DNA of 45,518 bases from Gammaproteobacteria bacterium (GTDB taxonomy: Bacteria > Pseudomonadota > Gammaproteobacteria > Pseudomonadales > Pseudomonadaceae): positions 1 through 45,518 of the forward strand of contig JAHJYA010000083.1 of assembly GCA_018826895.1 (NCBI GenBank), written 5' to 3'. Every line of letters starts with the position of its first letter. Positions within the stretch are counted from its first letter, which is position 1. Positions 37,246-44,240 of this stretch are shown here, piece after piece. Below the pieces are notes generated by a model. That model had not been told where the DNA came from, did no database searches, and saw only the letters and a list, made by a program, of their open reading frames with translations. A program made the translations under genes and the position numbers.

Positions 37246-38061
37246 TTACACCTGGGCGAGCAGCGCGCGGGTCTTTTCCAGCGCCCACTGTGCTCGCTGC
37301 AGAGCGCTGACGCCCTGGGCGGCCAGCTGTTGCGTGGGCACCTCCACACTCAAGGGAATCTGCGCCGGCAAGGTGCGCAGCAAGCCAAGCAAGTCGGCGC
37401 AGCCATCGCCGGGAAAGCGCCGCTCGCTGCGGGCCTGGCGCAGAATTTCGGCCATATCACTCGGGCAAGGCCCGGGCACGTCGCACAGCTGGGCATAACG
37501 CAGGCGGGTCGGCGCGAGCTTTGCCAGATCAGCGAGACGCGAGCCGGAGCGGTCGAAGTGAAAGGCATCAACCAACACGCAGCCATTGTCGCGCTGCGCT
37601 GCTGTGACCACCTCAATAGCCTGGGGCAGATCGCGCACATCGGTCCAGGGCATAAATTCCAGGTGCGGGTGCAGACCATAAGACGCGGCGAGGTCGCAGA
37701 GCGCGGCGAAGCGCTCGGTCAGGCGCGCACGATCCGGGTCGTTCCCGGCGACCAGCAGCTCGCTGGCGCCAAACTCGGCGCCCACCGCCAGCACCGCCTC
37801 GAAGTCGCTGACCTGGGTGTCCGGCTGCAGGCGCAGAATCTCCACGTCGAGCACCCGCAGTCCGGTGTCGGCCAGGCGCTGGCGGGTCTGCCGACGCAGC
37901 TCGCGGTCGGCGACCAGGGCGAAGTGATGCTCCTGCGGCGTGGCCGGTATCAGGCGCAGGCCGACATGGCTGTAACCGGCACGGGCCGCGACTTCCACCA
38001 TCTCTGGTGGCGACAGCTCCAGGACCGTCAGGGCGGCGAGGGACAAGGTACGTTCGGGCAT
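37246..38061 (-). CDS. Sugar phosphate isomerase/epimerase-like TIM-barrel protein
   Basis: A 271-residue member of the xylose-isomerase-like TIM-barrel superfamily, which includes IolE, hydroxypyruvate isomerases and the QuiC dehydratase domain. Likely metal ligands lie at LHPHLEFMPW (Glu), CVLVDAFHFDRSG (Asp, His), RYAQLCDVPG (Gln) and PLSVEVPT (Glu), the E-D-Q-E order also seen in QuiC. It starts 2 bases after the oxidoreductase stop, so the two are coupled. A lyase, dehydratase or isomerase acting on the oxidoreductase product is a reasonable inference; the substrate is unknown. Confidence 0.8.
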   Translation of the reverse strand: MPERTLSLAALTVLELSPPEMVEVAARAGYSHVGLRLIPATPQEHHFALVADRELRRQTRQRLADTGLRVLDVEILRLQPDTQVSDFEAVLAVGAEFGASELLVAGNDPDRARLTERFAALCDLAASYGLHPHLEFMPWTDVRDLPQAIEVVTAAQRDNGCVLVDAFHFDRSGSRLADLAKLAPTRLRYAQLCDVPGPCPSDMAEILRQARSERRFPGDGCADLLGLLRTLPAQIPLSVEVPTQQLAAQGVSALQRAQWALEKTRALLAQV

Positions 38062-38063
38062 GC

Positions 38064-39122
38064 TTATGACTCACTCAATACCGATGGGGCGCAGCGGCGG
38101 CCACTTTCGGCCGCCTGGCGAATTGCCTCGACCAGGGCGAGGGTGCGCCCGGCGTCGAGTGCGCTGACCAGGGGCGCCACTTCACCACGCGCCACCTGGA
38201 TGAAATGCTCAAGCTGACGGCGCAGCGCAGGCGCGTCCTCGAATGTCTCCTGGCTCTGCTGCAACGGCTGGTGCCAGCCTGCATCGGCCTCGGCGTAGTG
38301 CCAGCGGCGTAACTGCGGAATGCTCAGGGCGACCTGGGTGCCGGCCAACAGGTAGCAGGGCTGATCCGCCTGACGCGGATAGACCGGGTTTTCGCCGGAG
38401 TCCAACTCCCAGCTCCAGGGCGCTGCCACCGCGTCGGAGCCGGTCAGGGTCGCCAGCGCGCCATTGGCGAACTGCAGCAGGATCGCCGCGCTGTCCTCGT
38501 TGGCGAAGCCGCGCACGCCGTTGCTGGTAAACGCCTGCACCTGACTGACCTCGCCACACAGATGGCGCAGCAGATCGAGGTCGTGAATCAGGTTGGTCAG
38601 CAACAGGCCGGCCCCCGCCTCACGGCGCCAGGGAATCTCGAAATAGCTGTCGGGTTTGCGCAATTGCCACAGCGCCGTCACCGTGACCAGTCGGCCTAAC
38701 GCGCCCTCCTCGATCATCTGGCGGGCACGGGCGATCAGCGGGTTGTGCCGACGGTGGTGGCCGACCAGCACCGGCACGCCCGTGGCAGCGCTGGCCGCGA
38801 CCAGGCGGCGCACCTCCTGCAGATCGACACCCACCGGTTTTTCCAGCAACACCGCCGCGCCGGCTGCCAAACAGTCCAGAGCAGTGCTGACATGCAGACG
38901 ATTGGGGTTGGCGACGATCACCGCCGCCGGGCGCAGTTGCTCGAGCATCTGCTGATAATCGGCAAAATAGGCCACGCCCTGCTCAGCAGCCACGGCGCCC
39001 GCTGCTGGGTCGGGATCGCACACCGCGCACAGGCATGCATCCCGTAACCCCTGCAGATACGCCAGGTGCTGGCGCCCCATAACACCGGCCCCGATCAGGG
39101 CAATGCTTACCGGCTCGCGCAT
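38064..39122 (-). CDS. Gfo/Idh/MocA family oxidoreductase
   Basis: A 352-residue NAD(P)-dependent dehydrogenase. The Rossmann fingerprint is GAGVMG (11-16), the EKPVG motif at 94-98 contains the catalytic Lys, and a putative active-site His lies in TNLIHDLDLLRHL. Family members oxidise inositols, sugars and related cyclitols. GAGGAG lies 8 bases before the ATG, an unusually strong site. It leads an operon with the isomerase-like gene and the EamA transporter. The substrate is unknown; context suggests a polyol acid or cyclitol. Confidence 0.85.
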   Translation of the reverse strand: MREPVSIALIGAGVMGRQHLAYLQGLRDACLCAVCDPDPAAGAVAAEQGVAYFADYQQMLEQLRPAAVIVANPNRLHVSTALDCLAAGAAVLLEKPVGVDLQEVRRLVAASAATGVPVLVGHHRRHNPLIARARQMIEEGALGRLVTVTALWQLRKPDSYFEIPWRREAGAGLLLTNLIHDLDLLRHLCGEVSQVQAFTSNGVRGFANEDSAAILLQFANGALATLTGSDAVAAPWSWELDSGENPVYPRQADQPCYLLAGTQVALSIPQLRRWHYAEADAGWHQPLQQSQETFEDAPALRRQLEHFIQVARGEVAPLVSALDAGRTLALVEAIRQAAESGRRCAPSVLSES

Positions 39123-39176
39123 CGCGGGCTCCTCGTCACTAGAAATCGGACACGGCGCTACTGCGCCGCCTAAATT

Positions 39177-39206
39177 AATCTAGAACGACGTTCCACTTTT
39201 ATGCAA
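39177..39206 (-). promoter_or_regulatory. Promoter and IclR-type operator of the Gfo/Idh operon
   Basis: On the minus strand, TTGCAT (39201-39206), an 18-bp spacer and TAGATT (39177-39182) form a possible promoter. Within the spacer lies TAGAACGACGTTCCA (39181-39195), a near-perfect palindrome with GAACG-A-CGTTC at its core. The IclR gene immediately upstream is the likely regulator. Confidence 0.45.
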
Positions 39207-39286
39207 TAGCCAATATCACGACCACACATAGGGTGCGCTTACCTGCCGCTCCCTAGTGTCGCTGCATGAATCATTTGTCGATGTCG

Positions 39287-39382
39287 GTAGGAGCGAATTT
39301 ATTCGCGATAGATCTTGAAAGCGTCGCAGCGTTTGCACGATTTATCGCGAATAAAGGCTAGGCGCCCCCTTCGCTCCTACAA
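39287..39382. repeat. REP doublet
   Basis: GTAGGAGCGAATTTATTCGC (from 39287) and an inverted arm ending TTCGCTCCTACAA (to 39382). The right arm matches the single element at 28840-28863 at 23/24 bases. Confidence 0.8.
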
Positions 39383-39462
39383 CAACAGCGAGCGGCAGAT
39401 GACTCATGTGCGCCCTGGGCTTTGTCGTTTCGTTTAAGGCTCGCAAAAAATAGCGAAAGCCC

Positions 39463-40239
39463 CTAGTCAAACAACTCCGAAGCCAGGCTCGCAGCACCCA
39501 GCTCATCAGCAGCACGCAGCAACAGCGGGGCAACGGCATGCAGTCGTTCCAGGGTCAGGCGGGCGCTGGGGCCGGCGACGCTGAGCACACCGATCACCCG
39601 CCCCTGTTGCGGGTGGTGCACTACGGCCGCCACCGCCGAGGTGCCGAGCGAGGCGCTTTCGCTGACCCAGGCATAGCCCTGGCTACGCGCCAGGGCCAGG
39701 CGCTCAAGCAGTTCATCCAGGGAGCGCGGCGCATTGGGGCCGAACGCCGCCGGGTCGGCGATGCCTTGCTGTTGCACCAGCGCCAGGGCCTCGGCATCGT
39801 CGAGGCTGGCCAGCCAGGCATGGCCGGAGGCGGTGTAGAACAGCGGCGCCTCGCGGCCCATATCCGGGTCATAGCGCAGGCCACCACGGGCGCCCTGGGA
39901 TTTGGCGAGCCAGGTTTGCCGAGCCCCTTCGATCACGCCCAGACGCACTAGCTCGCCGGTTTGCTCGGCCAGTTCGTCGAGGATCGGCTGCACCACATCC
40001 GCGCCGCTGCTGGCCAGATAGCGAAAGCCCTGAGCGACCAGACGCGTGGTCAAACGGTAACGGCTGGTCTGCTCGTCCTGGCGCACGTACCCCAGGCGCA
40101 CCAGCTCGGCGAGCAGGCGGTGGGTGGCACTTTTGGGGATCGCCAACTGGTCGGCCAGCGCCTGCAGTGGCAGACCGCGGGCGTCGACGGTTAAGCTTTC
40201 GAGCACATTGAGCACGCGTTCGATCTGACTGCCGGCCAT
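39463..40239 (-). CDS. IclR-family transcriptional regulator
   Basis: A 258-residue regulator. The N-terminal winged HTH spans about 5-70 (QIERVLNVLESLTVDARGLPLQALADQLAIPKSATHRLLAELVRLGYVRQ) and the IclR effector domain about 80-250. IclR proteins often control aromatic-acid or sugar-acid catabolism. It is upstream of and codirectional with the Gfo/Idh operon, and the tct transporter lies on its other side. The ATG at 40239 has AGGA 8-9 bases upstream; longer frames run into a MITE. The MITE end is only 36 bases from the start codon, so it may have replaced the original promoter. Confidence 0.87.
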   Translation of the reverse strand: MAGSQIERVLNVLESLTVDARGLPLQALADQLAIPKSATHRLLAELVRLGYVRQDEQTSRYRLTTRLVAQGFRYLASSGADVVQPILDELAEQTGELVRLGVIEGARQTWLAKSQGARGGLRYDPDMGREAPLFYTASGHAWLASLDDAEALALVQQQGIADPAAFGPNAPRSLDELLERLALARSQGYAWVSESASLGTSAVAAVVHHPQQGRVIGVLSVAGPSARLTLERLHAVAPLLLRAADELGAASLASELFD

Positions 40240-40275
40240 GGATTGGGTCCTGATTGAGAATGCCGCAGATTCTAA

Positions 40276-40550
40276 CAGGCTGTTGAAAAACCACCTCGGC
40301 TTTGGCTTCCTGCATCGCCCTACCTCCTGCATCCATGCAGTCGTGCGTTGCCATCGCTGCGTTAAAAACAGGCTCACAGCCGTAAGGCTGAACGTGCTTT
40401 AGCACGGCCCCGGAGGGGTGAGCGAAGCGAATCAAATGCTCATTTACAGCTCGTAGACTCGCGTGCGAGCCCAGTCCGTTTTTCGCCTGTTTTTGTGGGG
40501 CCGCCATCGGTATTGCGCTGACTACCTCGCCTACGTTTTTCAACGGCCTG
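40276..40550. mobile_element. MITE-like element, 275 bp
   Basis: Terminal inverted repeats CAGGCTGTTGAAAAAC (40276-40291) and GTTTTTCAACGGCCTG (40535-40550) match at 15 of 16 positions. The interior has no plausible transposase. Flanks read CTAA on the left and CTAG on the right, possibly a decayed YTAR-type target duplication. It would be mobilised by a transposase elsewhere in the genome. Confidence 0.75.
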
Positions 40551-40702
40551 CTAGAAGACCCTACGACCGCCGTCATCCGTCAACGGAAAACCGCTCTGGC
40601 GCAGGGCTTTGACGCCCCTCTACAATAGCCCGCCGAGCTGTCACGGTCCTGGCAGGTAAATCGGGAATACAGCGATAGAGATGTACTAACCGGTTCGTTC
40701 TT

Positions 40703-40717
40703 GTTCGGTTATCGAAC
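40703..40717 (+). promoter_or_regulatory. PcaR-like palindrome upstream of tctBAC
   Basis: GTTCGGTTATCGAAC is a 7-1-7 inverted repeat with one mismatch. On the opposite strand it reads GTTCGATAACCGAAC, thirteen of fifteen bases the same as the quiC palindrome at 36291-36305. It suggests shared control of quiC and the transporter. Confidence 0.5.
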
Positions 40718-40850
40718 ATAACCGCCTTTAACGAATTGAAATGCCCCGACCCTCGGCCCACTATTCCCAGCACGTTTGAAGCCGAATGCCCTGGCTAGCA
40801 GTGCCAGACGCAGCGGTAAACGAACAATAAATATAAGAAGGTCGCTCACC

Positions 40851-40976
40851 ATGTATCAGCTTATGCCCTCGTGCCCCCCTCTGGCTGTCCCTGCTGCGCA
40901 GGTACAGCATGCCTGTATATCGTGCCCCAACGGCACGCTCCCCATTCTCTCGCGACACCTCATCAGCCACCGCTGA
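40851..40976 (+). CDS. Small ORF in the tct leader, 41 codons
   Basis: It begins ATGTATCAGC after AAGAAGG with a 9-base gap and encodes MYQLMPSCPPLAVPAAQVQH..., 41 residues with three Cys. It ends 57 bases before tctB. It resembles no family I know and could be an unused frame or a leader peptide. Only the ribosome site supports it. Confidence 0.25.
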   Translation: MYQLMPSCPPLAVPAAQVQHACISCPNGTLPILSRHLISHR

Positions 40977-41033
40977 ACTGCCAGGCCCTCGATCGATTCG
41001 AGTGCGTAACGTCCTGCCCGTTGGAGCGCATGC

Positions 41034-41501
41034 ATGAAAAAGACAGACACGTTGCTGGTGGGTGAGCGCACCTTTTGCGTCTTGCTGCTGGCATTCAGCC
41101 TGGGGATCGCGGTACTGGCCTACCAGATCGCCGGTTTCTCCTCGATCAATTCGGCCGGCGCATTTCCCCTGGGCGCCAGTGCCGTGATGGTCCTCGCGGC
41201 CCTGAGTATTCTCTTCGACCTGCGCGGCCGTCCGCGTGCCGACAGCAATGGCTGGCTGGACGCTGCCCGCCAGTTCACGCGTGCTCATTTCCCGCCGCGT
41301 ACGCTGATCTTCACGGCCCTGGCGATCATCTACCTGGCGACCATCCACTTCAGCTTCTACGCCAGTACCTTCGGCTTCCTCGTGCTGTCGATGCTCTACC
41401 TGCGCCGCGGCCGGCTGGTCAGCGCCCTGGCCATCGCCGCGCTGCTGATTCTGATGATCTACCTGATGTTCACGCTGGCATTCAGCGTCTACCTCCCTTA
41501 A
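41034..41501 (+). CDS. tctB: Tripartite tricarboxylate transporter, small membrane subunit TctB
   Basis: A 155-residue membrane protein with four predicted helices (FCVLLLAFSLGIAVLAYQIA; FPLGASAVMVLAALSILFDL; LIFTALAIIYLATIHF; ALAIAALLILMIYLMFTLAFSVYL), the TctB layout. TGGAG lies 8 bases before the ATG. With TctA it forms the sodium- or proton-coupled membrane part of a TTT transporter. tctA starts 13 bases downstream. Confidence 0.9.
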   Translation: MKKTDTLLVGERTFCVLLLAFSLGIAVLAYQIAGFSSINSAGAFPLGASAVMVLAALSILFDLRGRPRADSNGWLDAARQFTRAHFPPRTLIFTALAIIYLATIHFSFYASTFGFLVLSMLYLRRGRLVSALAIAALLILMIYLMFTLAFSVYLP

Positions 41502-41514
41502 CGAGACCTGCAAG

Positions 41515-43029
41515 ATGAGCGAAACCTTTTCCTACTTGCTGATGGCCTGGAGCGATCCGAACCTGATGCTGCTCACGGCGCTGGGGACCTTCGCCGGCAT
41601 CTACATCGGCGCGATTCCTGGCCTGTCCGTGACCATGGCGGTCTCGATCCTGGTGTCCTTCACCTTCGCCTGGGACGTCAACGATGCCCTGGCGCTGATC
41701 GTCGGCATCTTTATCGGCGGCGTTTACGGCGGCTCGCGCAGCGCCATTCTGCTGAACATCCCCGGTGCGCCCTCCTCGGTCGCCACCGCCTTCGACGGCT
41801 ACCCGTTGGCGCAGCAAGGCGAGGCCGGCCGAGCCATTGGGCTGAGCACCGTGATGTCGGTGATCGGCGGCCTGATCGGCACCCTGGTGCTGGCCAGCGC
41901 CGCTCCCGTGATTGGTGACCTGGCCCTGCGTTTCGCCCCGCGCGACTACTTCCTGGTGGCGGCCATCGGCCTGCTGCTGGTCGGCAGCCTGTCCGAAGGC
42001 TCGCTGGCCAAGGGCATCTTCGCTGCCGCCTTGGGCGCAGTAATCGGCCTGGTCGGCATGGACCCGGTGACGGCCCAGGGCCGCTTCACCATGGGCCAGA
42101 CCGAGCTGATGGGCGGCATTCACTACGTGGTGCTGATGATCGGTCTGTTCGGCGTCGCCGAGGCGCTCTATCAATTGCACAACCTCGACAGCCCGGTAGT
42201 GCGGCAGAAGGTCGACAAGATCCTGCCGTCGGTGGCCATGGTGTTGAAGTTCCTGCCGCTGTCGATCCGTACTTCGCTGATCGGCGTGATCGTCGGTGTG
42301 CTGCCGGGTGTCGGCGGCGACATCGCCGCGCTGATGGCCTACGACCACGCCAAACGCACGGTGAAGAACCCCACCCAACCCTTCGGCAAGGGCGCCTACG
42401 AGGGCCTGGTGGCCCCGGAAACCGCCAACAGCGCAGCGGTCGGCGGCGCCTATGTGCCGATGCTGACCCTGGGTATGCCAGGTGACGCGGTAACCGCGGT
42501 GATCATCGGCGCCCTGGTGGTCCACGGCCTCAACCCCGGCCCGATGCTGATGGTGGAAAATCCGCACATCTTCTGGTTCACCGTCGGCAACCTGGCCCTG
42601 GCCAATATCTTCCTGCTGATCTTCGGCCTGATGGGCATCAAGCTGTTCGCCAAGATCGTCGAACTGCCCAAGGCCATCCTGATCCCGCTGATCCTGGTGC
42701 TCTGCGTGGTCGGCACCTACTCGGTCAACAGCAGCATGACCGAAGTGTTCTGGATGCTCGGCTTCGGTGTGCTCGGCTACGTGCTGAAGATCTTCGGTTT
42801 CCAGATGGGGCCGATCATCCTCGGTGCCATCCTCGGCCCGCTGATGGACACCTCGTACCGCCAGGCGATGTCGTCGGTCGGTGACAACCCGGTCGAGCTG
42901 TTCGGCGAACTGCTGAGTAGCCCGCTGTCGTTGATTCTGACCAGCGCCATGCTGTTGATCCTGCTAAGTAACACACCGCTGCTGGGCTGGCTGAAAGGCC
43001 GGTTGCGCCCAGCGTCGTCGTCCAACTGA
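41515..43029 (+). CDS. tctA: Tripartite tricarboxylate transporter, large membrane subunit TctA
   Basis: A 504-residue, 12-helix membrane subunit. TctA signatures are GAIPGLSVTMAVSILVSFTF, GGSRSAILLNIPGAPSSVATAFDGYPLAQQGEAGRAIG and the inverted-repeat counterpart GVLPGVGGDIAALMAYDHAKR, plus TLGMPGDAVTAVIIGALVVHG. It carries out secondary active uptake with the binding protein TctC. The substrate cannot be read from sequence; the neighbours favour a carboxylate such as quinate, shikimate or an aromatic acid. Confidence 0.95.
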   Translation: MSETFSYLLMAWSDPNLMLLTALGTFAGIYIGAIPGLSVTMAVSILVSFTFAWDVNDALALIVGIFIGGVYGGSRSAILLNIPGAPSSVATAFDGYPLAQQGEAGRAIGLSTVMSVIGGLIGTLVLASAAPVIGDLALRFAPRDYFLVAAIGLLLVGSLSEGSLAKGIFAAALGAVIGLVGMDPVTAQGRFTMGQTELMGGIHYVVLMIGLFGVAEALYQLHNLDSPVVRQKVDKILPSVAMVLKFLPLSIRTSLIGVIVGVLPGVGGDIAALMAYDHAKRTVKNPTQPFGKGAYEGLVAPETANSAAVGGAYVPMLTLGMPGDAVTAVIIGALVVHGLNPGPMLMVENPHIFWFTVGNLALANIFLLIFGLMGIKLFAKIVELPKAILIPLILVLCVVGTYSVNSSMTEVFWMLGFGVLGYVLKIFGFQMGPIILGAILGPLMDTSYRQAMSSVGDNPVELFGELLSSPLSLILTSAMLLILLSNTPLLGWLKGRLRPASSSN

Positions 43030-43097
43030 ATCACCTGCAACAAGGCCCGCCCCAGCCGATGGGGACTAACAACAACAATCCGATGGAGAAGCTCCAC

Positions 43098-44099
43098 ATG
43101 CTGAAGACTCTGTTTGCCAGCGCCGCCCTTTCGCTCAGCGCCCTGACCCTGGCCCTGCCCGCCCATGCCGAATACCCGGAGCGCAGCATCCAGGCGGTCA
43201 TTCCCTGGGGTCCGGGCGGCGCCACCGATAACGTGATGCGCAGCCTGACGCCCTACGTGGAGAAAGAACTGGGCGGCAAGTTCATCCTCAACAACCGTCC
43301 GGGCGGCACCGCCGTAATCGGCAGCAGCTATGTCATGCAGCAGCGCGCCAACGGCTACACCGTGCTGCTCGGCGCCGAAAACCCGCAACTGTACAAAGTG
43401 CTGAAACTGGCCGACTTCGACTACAGCGACTTCTACCCGGTCAACATCATCGGCCAGAACGTCGTGGTGATCGCGGCCAACGCCGACGCGCCGTTCAACA
43501 CCATGGCCGAACTGCTGGCTGCCTCCAAAGCCAACCCGGATACCCTGCGCATGGGCTCCACCGGTGCCGGTGGCCTGCCGAGCACGATCAGCGCGATGAT
43601 CAACGCGGTGGACGAGCTGAAAGTGCGTGAAGTGACCTTCGGCGGCGACGGCCCCGGCATCACAGCCCTGATGGGCAAGCACATCGACTTTATGCCGCTG
43701 AGCCTCGCCGCCGCCCGTGAATTGGTGCGTAGCGGCAAACTCAAGGCCCTGGCCGTATTCGCCAAAGAGGAGACGCCGGAGCTGCCAGGTGTCGAGCCGA
43801 TCACCAAGTCCCTGCCGGCCATCGCCGAATACCTGCCATGGGGCCCGTTCTGGGGCGCATTCGTGCACAAGGACACCCCGGACGACATCAAGCAGAAGCT
43901 GGTCGATGCCTACGCCAAGGCCGTGGCCAACCCGGAGTTCCAGGGCTTCCTGAAAAACTTCGGCGCCCAGAGCCTGAACCTGCAAGGTGCCGAGGCCGAG
44001 GAATTCCTCAAGCGCTGGCAGTCGGTCACCACCTGGTCGATGTACAAGGCGAAAGCCATCGAAATCGCCCCAGACTCGGTCGGCATCGCCAAACCCTGA
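43098..44099 (+). CDS. tctC: Tripartite tricarboxylate transporter, periplasmic binding protein TctC
   Basis: A 333-residue Bug-family solute-binding protein. The signal peptide is residues 1-24 (ALTLALPAHA). Mature landmarks are YPERSIQAVIPWGPGGATDNVMRSL (first ligand loop, here WGPGGATD rather than the common PFxAGGxxD), NRPGGTAVIGSSYV, and GSTGAGGLPSTISAMI (second loop). GGAG lies 9 bases before the ATG at 43098. A 12-bp hairpin without a T run (44108-44134) follows and may tune expression relative to oprD. Confidence 0.93.
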   Translation: MLKTLFASAALSLSALTLALPAHAEYPERSIQAVIPWGPGGATDNVMRSLTPYVEKELGGKFILNNRPGGTAVIGSSYVMQQRANGYTVLLGAENPQLYKVLKLADFDYSDFYPVNIIGQNVVVIAANADAPFNTMAELLAASKANPDTLRMGSTGAGGLPSTISAMINAVDELKVREVTFGGDGPGITALMGKHIDFMPLSLAAARELVRSGKLKALAVFAKEETPELPGVEPITKSLPAIAEYLPWGPFWGAFVHKDTPDDIKQKLVDAYAKAVANPEFQGFLKNFGAQSLNLQGAEAEEFLKRWQSVTTWSMYKAKAIEIAPDSVGIAKP

Positions 44100-44107
44100 T
44101 GGGTTGA

Positions 44108-44134
44108 AACCGGTACGCCGCTGGCGTGCCGGTT
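44108..44134 (+). other. Hairpin between tctC and oprD
   Basis: AACCGGTACGCC (44108-44119) pairs with GGCGTGCCGGTT (44123-44134) through one wobble; loop GCT. There is no T run, so it is more likely an mRNA-stabilising or processing hairpin than a terminator. Confidence 0.45.
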
Positions 44135-44240
44135 AGTCGGGCCGCGACCCGCGGCTACGACCTTATTGATTGATACACGCAAAAAATGCTTCCGCACCTG
44201 CGGCGGGGCGCACTCATCCTGAAAAAAGGACATAACAACA

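Larger units (their letters stand above)
39123..39462. other. Spacer between iclR and the Gfo/Idh operon
   Basis: It holds the operon promoter (see 39177-39206) and a REP doublet (39287-39382). No gene is seen. No clear terminator for iclR is visible. Confidence 0.6.
40551..41033. other. Upstream region of the tct operon
   Basis: The 483-base region holds a PcaR-like palindrome (40703-40717) and a small frame with a good ribosome site (40851-40976). Otherwise I see no gene. The promoter position is unclear. Confidence 0.5.

Noticed and set aside
39869..40576. Long minus-strand frame covering the MITE and the iclR start
   Set aside because: It is out of frame with IclR and encodes Arg/Ala-rich sequence; the MITE has no transposase features.
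41482..42567. A 361-codon minus-strand frame over tctA, and similar long antisense frames at 36400-38217 and 42777-43985
   Set aside because: Their products are low-complexity (His/Gln/Arg/Gly-rich) mirrors of real genes and show no family pattern or ribosome site.
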